NCBI RefSeq assembly: GCF_000196795.1
Contig: NC_014259.1
Span: 1,426,001 to 1,490,000 of the forward strand
DNA from: Acinetobacter oleivorans DR1
GTDB lineage: Bacteria; Pseudomonadota; Gammaproteobacteria; Pseudomonadales; Moraxellaceae
Reading direction: 5' to 3'
DNA length: 64,000 nt
Position numbers and translations under genes: made by a program. Shown piece after piece: positions 1 through 9,313 of this stretch (positions are counted from its first letter, which is position 1; the number at the start of each line of letters is the position of its first letter). The notes beneath the pieces were generated by a model. That model saw only the letters and a program-made list of their open reading frames with translations, did not search any database and was not told the origin of the DNA.

Positions 1-223
1 TGAGGGGTGTTTTTGCTCAAAAACAATCCAAATTTAGCTAATTTGTTCGTTATTTATACATGGGTATTTAGATACAAAATAATGGGCATCACGGAGAAAC
101 ACCCCGTTTTCATTAACTTTTACCTTGAACTCTAGTAAACTTTTGTAGTCCATATTACTTGTGAAGCTTTTTAAGAAAGCTGGAATTTGCAAGTAATTTT
201 TCAAAAAAAGAGGAATGAACACC

Positions 224-2863
224 GTGCTAGAAGCTTACCGCCAACACGTTGAAGAACGTGCCGCACTCGGAGTCCCACCGAAGCCACTTGATGATGCTCA
301 AACAGCTCAGCTTGTTGAACTATTAAAAAATCCACCAGCAGGCGAAGAAGCGTTCTTGGTTGATTTGCTTGAAAACCGTGTTCCTGCAGGTGTTGACCAA
401 GCAGCTTACGTAAAGGCAGCGTTCTTGGCAGCGATTGCAAAAGGCGAAGCAACTTCACCACTCGTTTCTAAAGAACGTGCAGTTTACTTACTTGGCACAA
501 TGCTTGGTGGTTATAACGTAGCGCCACTTGTTGAGCTTCTTGACGATGCTGAACTTGCAAACCTAGCTGCTGAAGCATTAAAGAAAACACTTCTTGTATT
601 TGATGCATTCCATGACGTAGCAGATAAAGCAAAAGCTGGTAACGCTGCAGCTAAAGCTGTTTTACAATCTTGGGCAGAAGCAGAATGGTTCACTAGCCGT
701 CCTGATGTTCCAGAAGAAATCAAAATCACTGTGTTCAAAGTAACTGGTGAAACAAATACTGATGACTTGTCTCCAGCTCAAGATGCTTGGAGCCGTCCAG
801 ATATCCCATTACATGCAAATGCAATGTTGAAAAACGAGCGTGATGGTATCAACCCTGAAAAACCAGGTGAAGTTGGTCCATTAAGCCAAATCAAAGAACT
901 CATCGCGAAAGGCAACCAAGTTGCTTATGTTGGTGACGTTGTTGGTACAGGTTCTTCTCGTAAATCTGCAACTAACTCTGTACTTTGGTTCTTCGGTGAC
1001 GAACTTCCACACATTCCAAACAAAAAAGACGGTGGTGTGTGCTTAGGTTCTAAAATCGCTCCAATTTTCTTTAATACAATGGAAGATGCAGGTGCATTAC
1101 CTGTTGAAATCGACGTTGCTAACATGAACATGGGCGACGAAGTTGTATTGAAAATTGACCACGCTGCTGCAAAAGTTACTGCTTTTAAAGATGGCGTACA
1201 AATTTCAGAAGCAGAACTTAAAACTCCAGTACTTTTAGACGAAGTACGTGCTGGTGGTCGTATTAACTTGATCATTGGTCGTGGTTTAACTGCTAAAGCA
1301 CGTGAAGAATTAGGTCTTGCACCTTCTACATTGTTCCGTACACCTGTACAACCTGCTGACACTGGTAAAGGCTTCACGCAAGCTCAGAAAATGGTTGGTC
1401 GTGCATGTGGTTTAGCTGAAGGTCAAGGTATCCGTCCGGGTACTTACTGTGAACCTAAGATGACTACAGTTGGTTCTCAAGATACAACTGGTCCTATGAC
1501 TCGTGACGAGTTAAAAGACTTAGCTTGCTTGGGCTTCTCTGCGGACTTGGTAATGCAGTCTTTCTGTCACACTGCTGCGTATCCAAAACCAGTTGACGTA
1601 ACAACTCACCATACATTACCTGACTTCATCATGAACCGTGGTGGTGTATCTTTACGTCCAGGTGACGGTATTATCCACTCTTGGTTAAACCGTATGTTAC
1701 TTCCAGATACAGTAGGTACTGGTGGTGACTCACATACTCGTTTCCCAATCGGTATTTCATTCCCAGCGGGTTCTGGTCTGGTTGCGTTCGCAGCTGCAAC
1801 TGGTGTTATGCCACTTGACATGCCAGAGTCTGTACTTGTTAAGTTCAAAGGTAAAATGCAACCTGGTATCACTTTACGTGACCTTGTACATGCAATTCCT
1901 TACTACGCAATTCAAGCGGGTGACTTAACTGTAGAGAAGAAAGGTAAGAAAAACATCTTCTCTGGTCGTATCCTTGAGATTGATTTGTCAGAAATGGAAA
2001 ATGACTTGACTGTTGAGCAAGCATTCGAACTTTCTGATGCTTCTGCTGAACGTTCTGCTGCTGGCTGTTCAATCACACTTTCTGAAGAGAAAGTTGCTGA
2101 ATACTTGCGTTCTAACATCACCATGTTGAAGTGGATGATCGCAGAAGGTTATGGCGATGCTCGTACAATGGCGCGCCGTGCTGAAAACATGCAGAAGTGG
2201 TTAGACAACCCAAGCTTGTTAAAAGCTGATGCTGATGCAGAATACTTAAAAGTTTACGAAATCGATCTTGCTGACATCAAAGAACCAATTCTTTGCTGCC
2301 CGAACGATCCAGACGACGCGAAACTTCTTTCTGACGTTCAAGGCGACAAAATTGATGAAGTATTCATCGGTTCTTGTATGACGAACATCGGTCACTTCCG
2401 TGCAGCGGGTCAGTTACTTGATAAAGTACCTGGTGGTTCATTGTCTACTCGTTTATGGTTGGCTCCACCAACTCGTATGGACGAGCACCAATTAATGGAA
2501 GAAGGCTTGTATAACATCTATGGTCGTGCTGGTGCGCGTACAGAGATGCCAGGCTGTTCATTATGTATGGGTAACCAAGCACGTGTAGCACCGAACACAA
2601 CATGTGTATCGACTTCTACTCGTAACTTCCCGAACCGTTTAGGTCAAGGTGCAAACGTTTACTTAGCTTCTGCTGAGCTTGCATCTGTAGCTGCGGTTCT
2701 TGGTAAATTACCAAGCCCAGAAGAATATCAACAGTACGCGTCGCAAATCGATAGCGCTTCTGCTGACATCTACAAATACTTAAACTTCGACAAGATGAGC
2801 GAATATACTAAAGAAGCTGATCAAGTTGATACTAAGAAAATCCAAGCTGCTCAATTGACTTAA
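224..2863 (+). CDS. acnB: Aconitate hydratase B (AcnB)
   Basis: Interconverts citrate and isocitrate in the TCA cycle; bifunctional aconitase/2-methylisocitrate dehydratase family, cytoplasmic. The protein aligns along its whole length with my memory of E. coli AcnB: N-terminal HEAT-like region, swivel domain with GETNTDDLSPA and GTGSSRKSATNS, then the catalytic part. The three [4Fe-4S] cysteines lie in IGSCMTN and in GCSLCMGNQ near the C-terminus. I place the start at GTG 224 rather than ATG 215: AAGAGGA abuts the ATG directly but lies 9 bases before the GTG, and the resulting N-terminus (LEAYRQHVEER) matches E. coli (LEEYRKHVAER). About 879 residues, normal for the family. Monocistronic, closed by a strong terminator. 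Confidence 0.97.
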   Translation: MLEAYRQHVEERAALGVPPKPLDDAQTAQLVELLKNPPAGEEAFLVDLLENRVPAGVDQAAYVKAAFLAAIAKGEATSPLVSKERAVYLLGTMLGGYNVAPLVELLDDAELANLAAEALKKTLLVFDAFHDVADKAKAGNAAAKAVLQSWAEAEWFTSRPDVPEEIKITVFKVTGETNTDDLSPAQDAWSRPDIPLHANAMLKNERDGINPEKPGEVGPLSQIKELIAKGNQVAYVGDVVGTGSSRKSATNSVLWFFGDELPHIPNKKDGGVCLGSKIAPIFFNTMEDAGALPVEIDVANMNMGDEVVLKIDHAAAKVTAFKDGVQISEAELKTPVLLDEVRAGGRINLIIGRGLTAKAREELGLAPSTLFRTPVQPADTGKGFTQAQKMVGRACGLAEGQGIRPGTYCEPKMTTVGSQDTTGPMTRDELKDLACLGFSADLVMQSFCHTAAYPKPVDVTTHHTLPDFIMNRGGVSLRPGDGIIHSWLNRMLLPDTVGTGGDSHTRFPIGISFPAGSGLVAFAAATGVMPLDMPESVLVKFKGKMQPGITLRDLVHAIPYYAIQAGDLTVEKKGKKNIFSGRILEIDLSEMENDLTVEQAFELSDASAERSAAGCSITLSEEKVAEYLRSNITMLKWMIAEGYGDARTMARRAENMQKWLDNPSLLKADADAEYLKVYEIDLADIKEPILCCPNDPDDAKLLSDVQGDKIDEVFIGSCMTNIGHFRAAGQLLDKVPGGSLSTRLWLAPPTRMDEHQLMEEGLYNIYGRAGARTEMPGCSLCMGNQARVAPNTTCVSTSTRNFPNRLGQGANVYLASAELASVAAVLGKLPSPEEYQQYASQIDSASADIYKYLNFDKMSEYTKEADQVDTKKIQAAQLT

Positions 2864-2880
2864 TTTGTTGATTTAGCTAA

Positions 2881-2916
2881 AAATAAGGGCTGATTAATCA
2901 GCCCTTATTTTTTTAT
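2881..2916 (+). terminator. Intrinsic terminator of acnB
   Basis: A near-perfect hairpin with arms AAATAAGGGCTGATT and AATCAGCCCTTATTT is followed by a T run, 17 bases after the acnB stop codon. Confidence 0.9.
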
Positions 2917-2917
2917 A

Positions 2918-3499
2918 ATGAAAAGCATTTTAAATATAGAAAAAAATATTTTTGAATTAGAAAATATTTTGAATAAAAAACAAAAAATTGAAGAGTTGGA
3001 AAGCTCAATTCAGCAATTATTCTCCCTAATATTAAAAGATTATCCTTATCTAAAATTACCGACGTTTTCAATAATTCCAACAAGGGCTCTAGAGTTTATT
3101 GTTTGGTATCAAGACCCAAATGCCATTACTGAAACCTTATTAATTAAGCAAAATAGTTTTACTGCCTATCTATGGAGATGTGATGATGAAAAATGGTATT
3201 TAGATGATTTATATTCTGAACCGCGCGAAATCGCCTCTAAATTAATCAAACATATACCTGTCTTTTATTCAATTCCTGAGAATCCTAAAGAGGTGAAGCA
3301 TTTACTTGAAATTGGAATAATGCATTTTAACGAGATTTTATTCCCCATTTTTTCAAACAGAACGTTAGAGGACAGTAGAGAAGTATTGACATGGGATGAT
3401 CACTTTTTATTAGTCGGTACTCAATTGACCAATCTTAAACTTTATAGTCATGAAGAGTGGAATGCCTTGATCGATAGAGAGAATTCTTATTTAAATTAA
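2918..3499 (+). CDS. Hypothetical protein, 193 aa
   Basis: I do not recognise a family. The first 40 residues are charged and heptad-like (a short coiled coil is likely); the rest is a soluble alpha/beta-like protein rich in W, Y and acidic residues. No signal peptide or membrane segment. The ATG falls just after the U-tract of the acnB terminator and has no Shine-Dalgarno sequence, so either translation starts further in or the mRNA is leaderless or read through. Base composition is more AT-rich than acnB, suggesting an accessory gene. The toxin-immunity style of protein would fit, but nothing here proves it. Confidence 0.6.
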   Translation: MKSILNIEKNIFELENILNKKQKIEELESSIQQLFSLILKDYPYLKLPTFSIIPTRALEFIVWYQDPNAITETLLIKQNSFTAYLWRCDDEKWYLDDLYSEPREIASKLIKHIPVFYSIPENPKEVKHLLEIGIMHFNEILFPIFSNRTLEDSREVLTWDDHFLLVGTQLTNLKLYSHEEWNALIDRENSYLN

Positions 3500-3581
3500 A
3501 ATTAGGCAAAAGATTTTTAAGATTAAGAGATATCTATACTGATGGTAATATTATTTATACATTGGCATTTAAATTTAGAGA

Positions 3582-3607
3582 AACATTCCTATTAATATAA
3601 GAATGTT
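3582..3607 (-). terminator. Possible weak terminator of the anion transporter gene
   Basis: Arms AACATTC and GAATGTT are separated by 12 bases, 18 bases beyond the end of the minus-strand transporter gene. There is no good U-tract. Confidence 0.35.
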
Positions 3608-3624
3608 CCTCCATATTTATAAAA

Positions 3625-5082
3625 TCACCAATAACCCAACACTTTCCACCAAAGTCCGCCAATCACTACAAAAATAATGATATTAACCACGCTCATGACA
3701 AAGCCAGCTTTCCACCATTCACCAAGTGTGGTGTAGCCTGAACCAAACACAACAGGGGAAGTGCCAGTCGCATAATGGGTTAAGGTCATCATAATGCTAG
3801 AAGCTGCTGCCATCATTAAAGCAAAGAGCATTGGCGGTGCACCAAGTGCAAGTCCTGCCGTATAAAAGGCTGCAAACATGGCGGTAATATGCGCCGTGGT
3901 GCTAGCAAACATATAATGTGCATAGAGATAAGCAAGCATTAATAATAAACAAGCAGGCATCCAGCTTAGACCTAAATGACCAATACTGGTTTCTAACATA
4001 CTCGAGAACCACGTGATTAAACCAAGCTTATTTAAATAAGTTGCCATCATGACTAATGCAGCGAACCAAGTAATTGTATCCCATGCGTTCTTTTGCGTCA
4101 GAATATCATCCCAAGTGAGCACACCTGTAAGTAGCAATAATCCTAAACCAATAAAAGCAGTCGTCGTTGGGTCAACAGCCCAAGCAGAGCCCAAAAGCAT
4201 GGCGGGAATTCCTGCCCATAACATCAATAAAATACCGAATACACCAAGCATGATGATTTCATTTTTACTGACTGGGCCCATTTCTTTTAATTTACTTTTA
4301 GCAAACTGAGCTGCATTAGGTGTTTCTTTGACTTCGGGTGGATACATCAAATACATAATCAAAGGCATAATAATTAAAGCAATCAAACCAGGCAGTAACA
4401 TTGCCAGTGCCCAAGTACTCCAACTCAATGAAATTTCACTATTGGTCGCCTTTGCCACTAAATCAACGACTAATGGGTTAGGGGCAGTTGCCGTAATGAA
4501 CATTGCAGAGGTAATCGGGTTGGCTTGGTAGTTAACTAATGATAGATATTTTCCCATCCGACCTTCGGTACCTTTAGCAGGATCAGAATCATAACTAGTA
4601 GAAATTGCCAGTACAATCGGATGAATTATTCCACCACCACGAGCCGTATTACTTGGCGTTACAGGGGCGAGAATGAGTTCTGAAAGTACCATGCTATAGC
4701 CAATCCCAATGGTTTTCTTGCCCCAAACTGCGATAAATAAATAGCCTAACCTTGCACCCAATCCAGTTTTTTGCAAACCTTTAGAGATCATAATGGAGAT
4801 ACCAATCAACCAGATGAGTGGGTTAGCAAAGCTACTAAGGGCATCTTGAATTGCACCGCTTGGGCTCGTGTTAGTCACACCAGTAATAGCGACTAAAGTT
4901 ATTGCAATAATGGCAATGGCACCAATTGGCATCGCTTTACCGATGATTGCGGCAATTACACCGACAAACATCGCTAACAAATGCCAAGCATCAGGATCAA
5001 CACCATTTGGTACAGGAATCACGAACCAGATTAACAATGTAATAAATAAAGAAATAAGTGTAGGGAGGGCTTTAAATCCCAT
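3625..5082 (-). CDS. DASS (SLC13) family anion permease
   Basis: Predicted inner-membrane symporter for di- or tricarboxylates, about 485 residues with roughly 12 hydrophobic segments. The family signature is visible as the SNT-type motif APVTPSNTARGGGIIHP (about residues 145-162) and a second re-entrant motif, TTAHITAMFAAFY, in the C-terminal half. It resembles the CitT/YbhI/SodiT-type transporters annotated in Proteobacteria; substrate not determinable. Start placed at 5082, where the message reads AAGGGGAAATTAC before ATG; an upstream ATG at 5103 lacks such a site. It stands alone, about 750 bases from acnB, so a citrate or C4-acid role is attractive but inferred. Confidence 0.85.
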   Translation of the reverse strand: MGFKALPTLISLFITLLIWFVIPVPNGVDPDAWHLLAMFVGVIAAIIGKAMPIGAIAIIAITLVAITGVTNTSPSGAIQDALSSFANPLIWLIGISIMISKGLQKTGLGARLGYLFIAVWGKKTIGIGYSMVLSELILAPVTPSNTARGGGIIHPIVLAISTSYDSDPAKGTEGRMGKYLSLVNYQANPITSAMFITATAPNPLVVDLVAKATNSEISLSWSTWALAMLLPGLIALIIMPLIMYLMYPPEVKETPNAAQFAKSKLKEMGPVSKNEIIMLGVFGILLMLWAGIPAMLLGSAWAVDPTTTAFIGLGLLLLTGVLTWDDILTQKNAWDTITWFAALVMMATYLNKLGLITWFSSMLETSIGHLGLSWMPACLLLMLAYLYAHYMFASTTAHITAMFAAFYTAGLALGAPPMLFALMMAAASSIMMTLTHYATGTSPVVFGSGYTTLGEWWKAGFVMSVVNIIIFVVIGGLWWKVLGYW

Positions 5083-5103
5083 GTAATTTCCCCTTGTTTT
5101 CAT

Positions 5104-5742
5104 ATGATTAAGAATTAAAGTTCTTTATGAGTAAATCGCTAAAGACATAAGTATTAAAGTTCTATTATCGATTAAATGATTCAAGAATTCAAAAAATCAC
5201 AAGCAATAAGTACTAGCTTTCATTTCTATGAAAACGTCATTCTTTTAAGTTAAATATTTCTTAATTTAAACTTAAATTATTAATTTTTTCTGAACTTTTA
5301 ACTCTGAAATGGATGTCAGAATGATAAATTCTTTGTATAGATATCAGTCTAATAAATAGTACTTAGTATGGTTAATTTTAAAAAAAGCTATAAAGATATC
5401 TAATTAAATTAATATATTCTAATACTAATTTTTAGAAAATATTAAAGATCAAAAAATAAATTATATATCTAGATTAAGGTATAACGGGTGTAAAAAATTA
5501 TTAAATAAAATAACTTAGATATAATATTGGATAAAAATTGGTCTTTCTGAGTTGTTGGTTTTATTGAAAGCGTGAAATGAGTCATGAGTTTATTTAAAAA
5601 CGTTAAATATATCATTTTAAAATTTGATATATATAAAATTGAATATAGTAGTAGTAATTAACTGGTTTTTTGTTTTAAAATAATTAAACGAACTTAAAAA
5701 TAATTAAAAAAAATATGGGTATTTTATATAGGGAATTTGAGA
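5104..5742. other. AT-rich intergenic region, about 640 bp
   Basis: No credible gene on either strand. Next to the transporter start two direct copies of ATTAAAGTTCT occur (5114-5124 and 5153-5163, 39 bases apart), which could be regulator half-sites for the divergent transporter promoter. The remainder is runs of A and T with multiple stop codons in all frames. Confidence 0.5.
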
Positions 5743-6177
5743 ATGCTAAAGACAATAGTTGAATTTAAATTTGATGATTATCAACTATATGAACAAAAAA
5801 TAAACTCCAGCGAAGGAGGAATTTTAGTTCAAAAAACTGAAGACATCGCGCAATATATTTTTAGTATATTGAGAAATAGATATCATTTAAATGTTGAACT
5901 ATATAGTGAAAATTGGGGATGGCAAATTGAAATTCCATTGCCTGAAATAACGATGTATCTGGGAATAAGTGTCTATGAAGAATATAGAAATGGATTCGCA
6001 ATTTTTATTTCACCCAATACACCTATTTTAAGAAAGTTTTTATTTCGAAAAATTGATATTACCCATCATATTATGGTGCTGCAAAATTATATAAATATTA
6101 TCTTAAAATCACATCCAGGAATCTATGATGTGATGTGGTGGAAAGAAAATGAATTCCGATGTGTAGCGGCGAGCTGA
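5743..6177 (+). CDS. Hypothetical protein, 144 aa
   Basis: Unrecognised soluble protein with no signal peptide or membrane helix. It ends with a Trp-rich segment (YDVMWWKENEFR) and has several FxIxxxxP-type strands. I chose ATG 5743, preceded by TAGGGA at 8 bases, over TTG 5737. The gene sits alone in a strongly AT-rich stretch between a transporter and a channel gene, which suggests horizontally acquired or lineage-specific DNA. A small immunity-like protein is one guess; not supported directly. Confidence 0.6.
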   Translation: MLKTIVEFKFDDYQLYEQKINSSEGGILVQKTEDIAQYIFSILRNRYHLNVELYSENWGWQIEIPLPEITMYLGISVYEEYRNGFAIFISPNTPILRKFLFRKIDITHHIMVLQNYINIILKSHPGIYDVMWWKENEFRCVAAS

Positions 6178-6296
6178 AGTAGAAAAATATAAAATTTTAA
6201 TTATCGAAGCGTGTTAAGGAAAATTTATTAAAGACCGTATTGGTGAATAGGCAGTGAGAGCTTACTATATCTACAATATCAAGTGGTCAGATCAAT

Positions 6297-7280
6297 ATGC
6301 AAAATTCAGCGTTGAAGGGATTGCGTAAGTTTTTCTATAATAATCTTCATAATCATGACTATGAAACTACCGTAAGTAGATGTATTAATTATTTTTTAGT
6401 TGTTTTAATTGTTGGTAATGTCGCTGCCGTTTTATTAGAAACAGTAAATGATTTGTACACAAGCTATCGTGTTTGGTTCGACTATTTTGAAGCTATTTCA
6501 ATTGCAATTTTTAGTATTGAATATTTATTAAGATTGTGGAGTGTTGCAGATCGAGATACGACACAATCTGCATGGAAAATTCGCTTGAACTGGATGAAAA
6601 GCGGGGAAGCAATTATTGATTTGATGGCAATTTTGCCTGCCTATCTCAATTTCTTTGTACGAATTGATCTTCGTATGCTCAGAATCTTACGTTTGCTTCG
6701 TTTATTAAAATTAACACGCTATTTCATCTCACTACAGATATTGTTATGCGTGATCAAACGGGAGAAAGGTTCTTTTCAGGCAGTTATTTTTATTTTAATC
6801 ATTATGATTATTATGACCGCTTCTGGAATTTATGTGGTTGAAAACAAGGCTCAGCCAGAAGCTTTTAGTTCAATACCTAAATCTATGTGGTGGGCTGTAG
6901 TGACTTTAACCACAGTGGGTTATGGCGATGTAACACCAGTGACAAGTTTAGGAAAGTTATTGGGGGCACTCATTACAATTTTGGGTGTTGGTATTGCGGC
7001 TTTACCAGCTGGTATTTTGGCATCGGGGCTTGCAAATGAACTTAACCAGCGTAATCAAAGGCTAGAGCAAGAATTTCGTGAATTACTTCAAGTACGAGGC
7101 ATTGATATTTTACATGATGAAGTTGAAATAGAACGAATCCGTCAAAAAGTAGGTTTACCCAAAGAGCAGGCGCATAACCTGATTGTTCAAATTATGCGAG
7201 AAAAAGTATTAGAACAAGAAGAGTCCGTCAGAGAGAAAAAATGTTATTGTCCACACTGTGGTGGAAAGCTAACTGATTAG
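6297..7280 (+). CDS. Voltage-gated-type potassium channel (ion transporter family)
   Basis: Six-transmembrane Kv-like channel subunit, inner membrane. S1-S3 hydrophobic segments lie in the first 110 residues; an arginine-rich S4 voltage sensor reads RMLRILRLLRLLKLTR (about 125-140); the S5-pore-S6 part holds the selectivity filter TTVGYGD (about residue 207) between hydrophobic helices. The cytoplasmic C-terminus is helical (QRLEQEFRELL) and ends in CYCPHCGGKL, half of a zinc-ribbon-like motif. At 327 residues it is the usual size for bacterial Kv proteins such as KvAP or E. coli Kch without an RCK domain. Monocistronic; the neighbouring MFS gene is convergent, 32 bases away. Confidence 0.92.
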   Translation: MQNSALKGLRKFFYNNLHNHDYETTVSRCINYFLVVLIVGNVAAVLLETVNDLYTSYRVWFDYFEAISIAIFSIEYLLRLWSVADRDTTQSAWKIRLNWMKSGEAIIDLMAILPAYLNFFVRIDLRMLRILRLLRLLKLTRYFISLQILLCVIKREKGSFQAVIFILIIMIIMTASGIYVVENKAQPEAFSSIPKSMWWAVVTLTTVGYGDVTPVTSLGKLLGALITILGVGIAALPAGILASGLANELNQRNQRLEQEFRELLQVRGIDILHDEVEIERIRQKVGLPKEQAHNLIVQIMREKVLEQEESVREKKCYCPHCGGKLTD

Positions 7281-7312
7281 AAATAATAAGTTAGCATCTG
7301 CTTTGATTAAAT

Positions 7313-8506
7313 TTACTTACTGGCTTTTTCAACAGCAAATGCAATAAGTAAAATGATAAGACCACCGAGACTCAAAACAAAACCTACCCAGATTGGCGCG
7401 ATCCAACCCATTTGGTGGCTGAGTACCCATCCACCTAAAAATGCACCTAATGCATTGGCCATATTAAAGGCAGAGTGGTTAAGTGAGGCTGCTAATGTTT
7501 GGGCATCGCCTGCAACATCCATTAGACGGGTTTGCAAAGCTCCGCCTAATCCCATTACGGTGAGACCAATCAAAAATAATGAAGCAATAGCACTATAGAT
7601 ATTACTCATTAAGAAACTGGCAACAACAAAAGCGATTGCTGAACTAATTAATACACCTACAATCGTTTTGTTTAGGTTTTTATCAGCAAGCCATCCCGCT
7701 GCTAAACCACCAATAACCATACCGATACCCCAGATAGCTAAAGCGATAGGGACAATTTGGATATTAACTTGAGTATATTCAGTCAAAATTGGTGAGACAT
7801 AACTATAAACAGAAAACATGCCTCCAAAACCGATAGCACCTACCGCTAGTGTTAGCCACATATTGATATTTTTAAGGCCAGCTAACTCTGTTTTTATACT
7901 CGCAGTAGCTTGGACTGGAATATTGGGTACAAAGAAGCCAACAGCAATTAAAGTAACGAATGCAATGGTTGCTGAAAATTCAAAACCTGCTCTCCAGCCA
8001 AAATTTTGACCTAACCACGTTGCGAGAGGAACACCAATTACAGTTGCCACTGTAAGACCCATCATCATTTGGGCAACCGCAGAAGCTCTTCTTGATGGAC
8101 CCGCTAGTTCTGCTGCAACTAAGGCACCCACTCCAAAATATGCTCCGTGTGGTAAACCTGCAATGAAACGTGAGATTAAAACAGTTTCAGGTGTATGAGC
8201 TAAAGCAGTACAGGCATTAGCTACACCATAAAAAAGCATTAAGCCAAGCAACAACGTTTTTCTCGGAACTTTGGCTCCGAGAATAGCAATGATAGGAGCA
8301 CCAATAACTACACCTAATGCATAGGCACTAATAAAGTGGCCAGCTTCAGGTACTGTAATATGTAAATTATTTGCAATTTCTTGAATCAGTCCCATTGCGA
8401 CGAATTCGGTAGTTCCAATACAAAAACCACCTACAGCGAGAGAGAAAATTGCTAAAAAGAGAGAATAGTGTTGATGTGTAGAAAGAGGGGATTGCGGGGA
8501 CGCCAT
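7313..8506 (-). CDS. MFS transporter, YdhP/AraJ-like (DHA1 family)
   Basis: Twelve-helix inner-membrane exporter of 397 residues. The N-terminus has the AraJ/YdhP family signature FCIGTTEFVAMGLI in helix 1, followed by ALGVVIGAPI in helix 2 and SRFIAGLPHGAYFGVGA in helix 4. These proteins are proton-driven efflux pumps; E. coli relatives export arabinose-like compounds or drugs, but the substrate here is unknown. The start at 8506 gives MASPQSPLS; no strong ribosome site is seen upstream. Single gene, convergent with the K+ channel gene and divergent from a lipoprotein gene across 227 AT-rich bases. Confidence 0.88.
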   Translation of the reverse strand: MASPQSPLSTHQHYSLFLAIFSLAVGGFCIGTTEFVAMGLIQEIANNLHITVPEAGHFISAYALGVVIGAPIIAILGAKVPRKTLLLGLMLFYGVANACTALAHTPETVLISRFIAGLPHGAYFGVGALVAAELAGPSRRASAVAQMMMGLTVATVIGVPLATWLGQNFGWRAGFEFSATIAFVTLIAVGFFVPNIPVQATASIKTELAGLKNINMWLTLAVGAIGFGGMFSVYSYVSPILTEYTQVNIQIVPIALAIWGIGMVIGGLAAGWLADKNLNKTIVGVLISSAIAFVVASFLMSNIYSAIASLFLIGLTVMGLGGALQTRLMDVAGDAQTLAASLNHSAFNMANALGAFLGGWVLSHQMGWIAPIWVGFVLSLGGLIILLIAFAVEKASK

Positions 8507-8733
8507 AATAAGTTAAGGGAAGACACAAAAAAAGAGAAGTATAAGGGAAAAGAGAACAGAATAATAAAAAACTAAAATATTGAGAAAATGATTACGTATT
8601 TAAATGAGGTAAATTTAAATTTTTATATGAAATAATTCATCGAAAAACTTTTAAAAATTATATATGATTAGCGCGTAATACTTTAAGCATTACAACAAGT
8701 TGTATAAATATCTAAAAAAAGAGATGCTAAAAC

Positions 8734-9162
8734 GTGAGAAAATTATTTATTACCTGCCTTATGGGTATGGCTATGTTATCTATGTCTGGTTGCGCAGTAT
8801 TTATGGCGGGTAATCAACCAAGTAAAAAAAATTTAAATGTTCTAAATCCAGGCAGTTCTCGTAATTATGTGATTGCTGAGTTTGGTGCGCCTGTACTTTC
8901 AGAATACCGTGATGGAACACGCGTTGAGATCTATACTTTTCAGCAAGGTTATTCAAAGTGGGTGAAAGTCGGCAGAGCTTTTGGTCATGGTGTGGCAGAT
9001 GTGGCTTCAATCGGCCTTTGGGAAGTATTTGGGACTCCGACAGAAGCATATTTTAATGGTAAAGAAACTTCATACGAAGTATCTTACGGACCAGATGATT
9101 TAGTGAAAAGCTATAAGCTAATTGATTTCGATCAGACATTTCCAAAGATAAAGCAGCAATAA
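8734..9162 (+). CDS. Predicted lipoprotein, 142 aa
   Basis: Starts at GTG with AAAGAGA about 9 bases upstream. Residues 1-19 form a lipoprotein signal peptide ending in the lipobox MSGC (Cys19), so the product should be acylated and anchored in the envelope. The mature part contains LNPGSSRNYVIAEFGAPV, which resembles the SmpA/BamE-like fold in which a small protein 'sets up' an outer-membrane complex; this is a weak resemblance. A glycine/alanine patch (GRAFGHGVADVASIGLWEV) could interact with membrane. Followed directly by a terminator, so monocistronic. Confidence 0.8.
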   Translation: MRKLFITCLMGMAMLSMSGCAVFMAGNQPSKKNLNVLNPGSSRNYVIAEFGAPVLSEYRDGTRVEIYTFQQGYSKWVKVGRAFGHGVADVASIGLWEVFGTPTEAYFNGKETSYEVSYGPDDLVKSYKLIDFDQTFPKIKQQ

Positions 9163-9176
9163 AATCAAATTAAATA

Positions 9177-9200
9177 AGAAAAGACCTTCGGGTCTTTTTG
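9177..9200 (+). terminator. Intrinsic terminator after lipoprotein gene
   Basis: Hairpin AAGACC-TTCG-GGTCTT with a stable tetraloop, then TTTTTG. Confidence 0.85.
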
Positions 9201-9219
9201 TATGTAAAATTAAATCTAT

Positions 9220-9254
9220 TAATGATAATAAGAATTATTTTTATTTGTGTATAC
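9220..9254 (+). promoter_or_regulatory. Fur-box-like site overlapping a promoter
   Basis: AATGATAATAAGAATTATT (9221-9239) matches the AATGATAAT core of the Fur box and contains ATAAT/ATTAT arms. It lies just upstream of an extended -10 element, TGTGTATACT (9245-9254), so a bound repressor would occlude the -35 region. It serves the DUF4198-type gene starting at 9314. Inferred from sequence likeness only. Confidence 0.55.
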
Positions 9255-9313
9255 TATATTCGCTTATATTTTGTCTGATTTTTCAACTTTGCATACAACA
9301 GGATTTTGTAATA

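Noticed and set aside
34..222. 62-codon minus-strand frame at the left edge
   Set aside because: No ribosome site or recognisable protein pattern; overlaps the acnB leader, so most likely chance.
925..1377. Antisense frame of 150 codons within acnB
   Set aside because: Shadow of a strongly conserved gene on the other strand.
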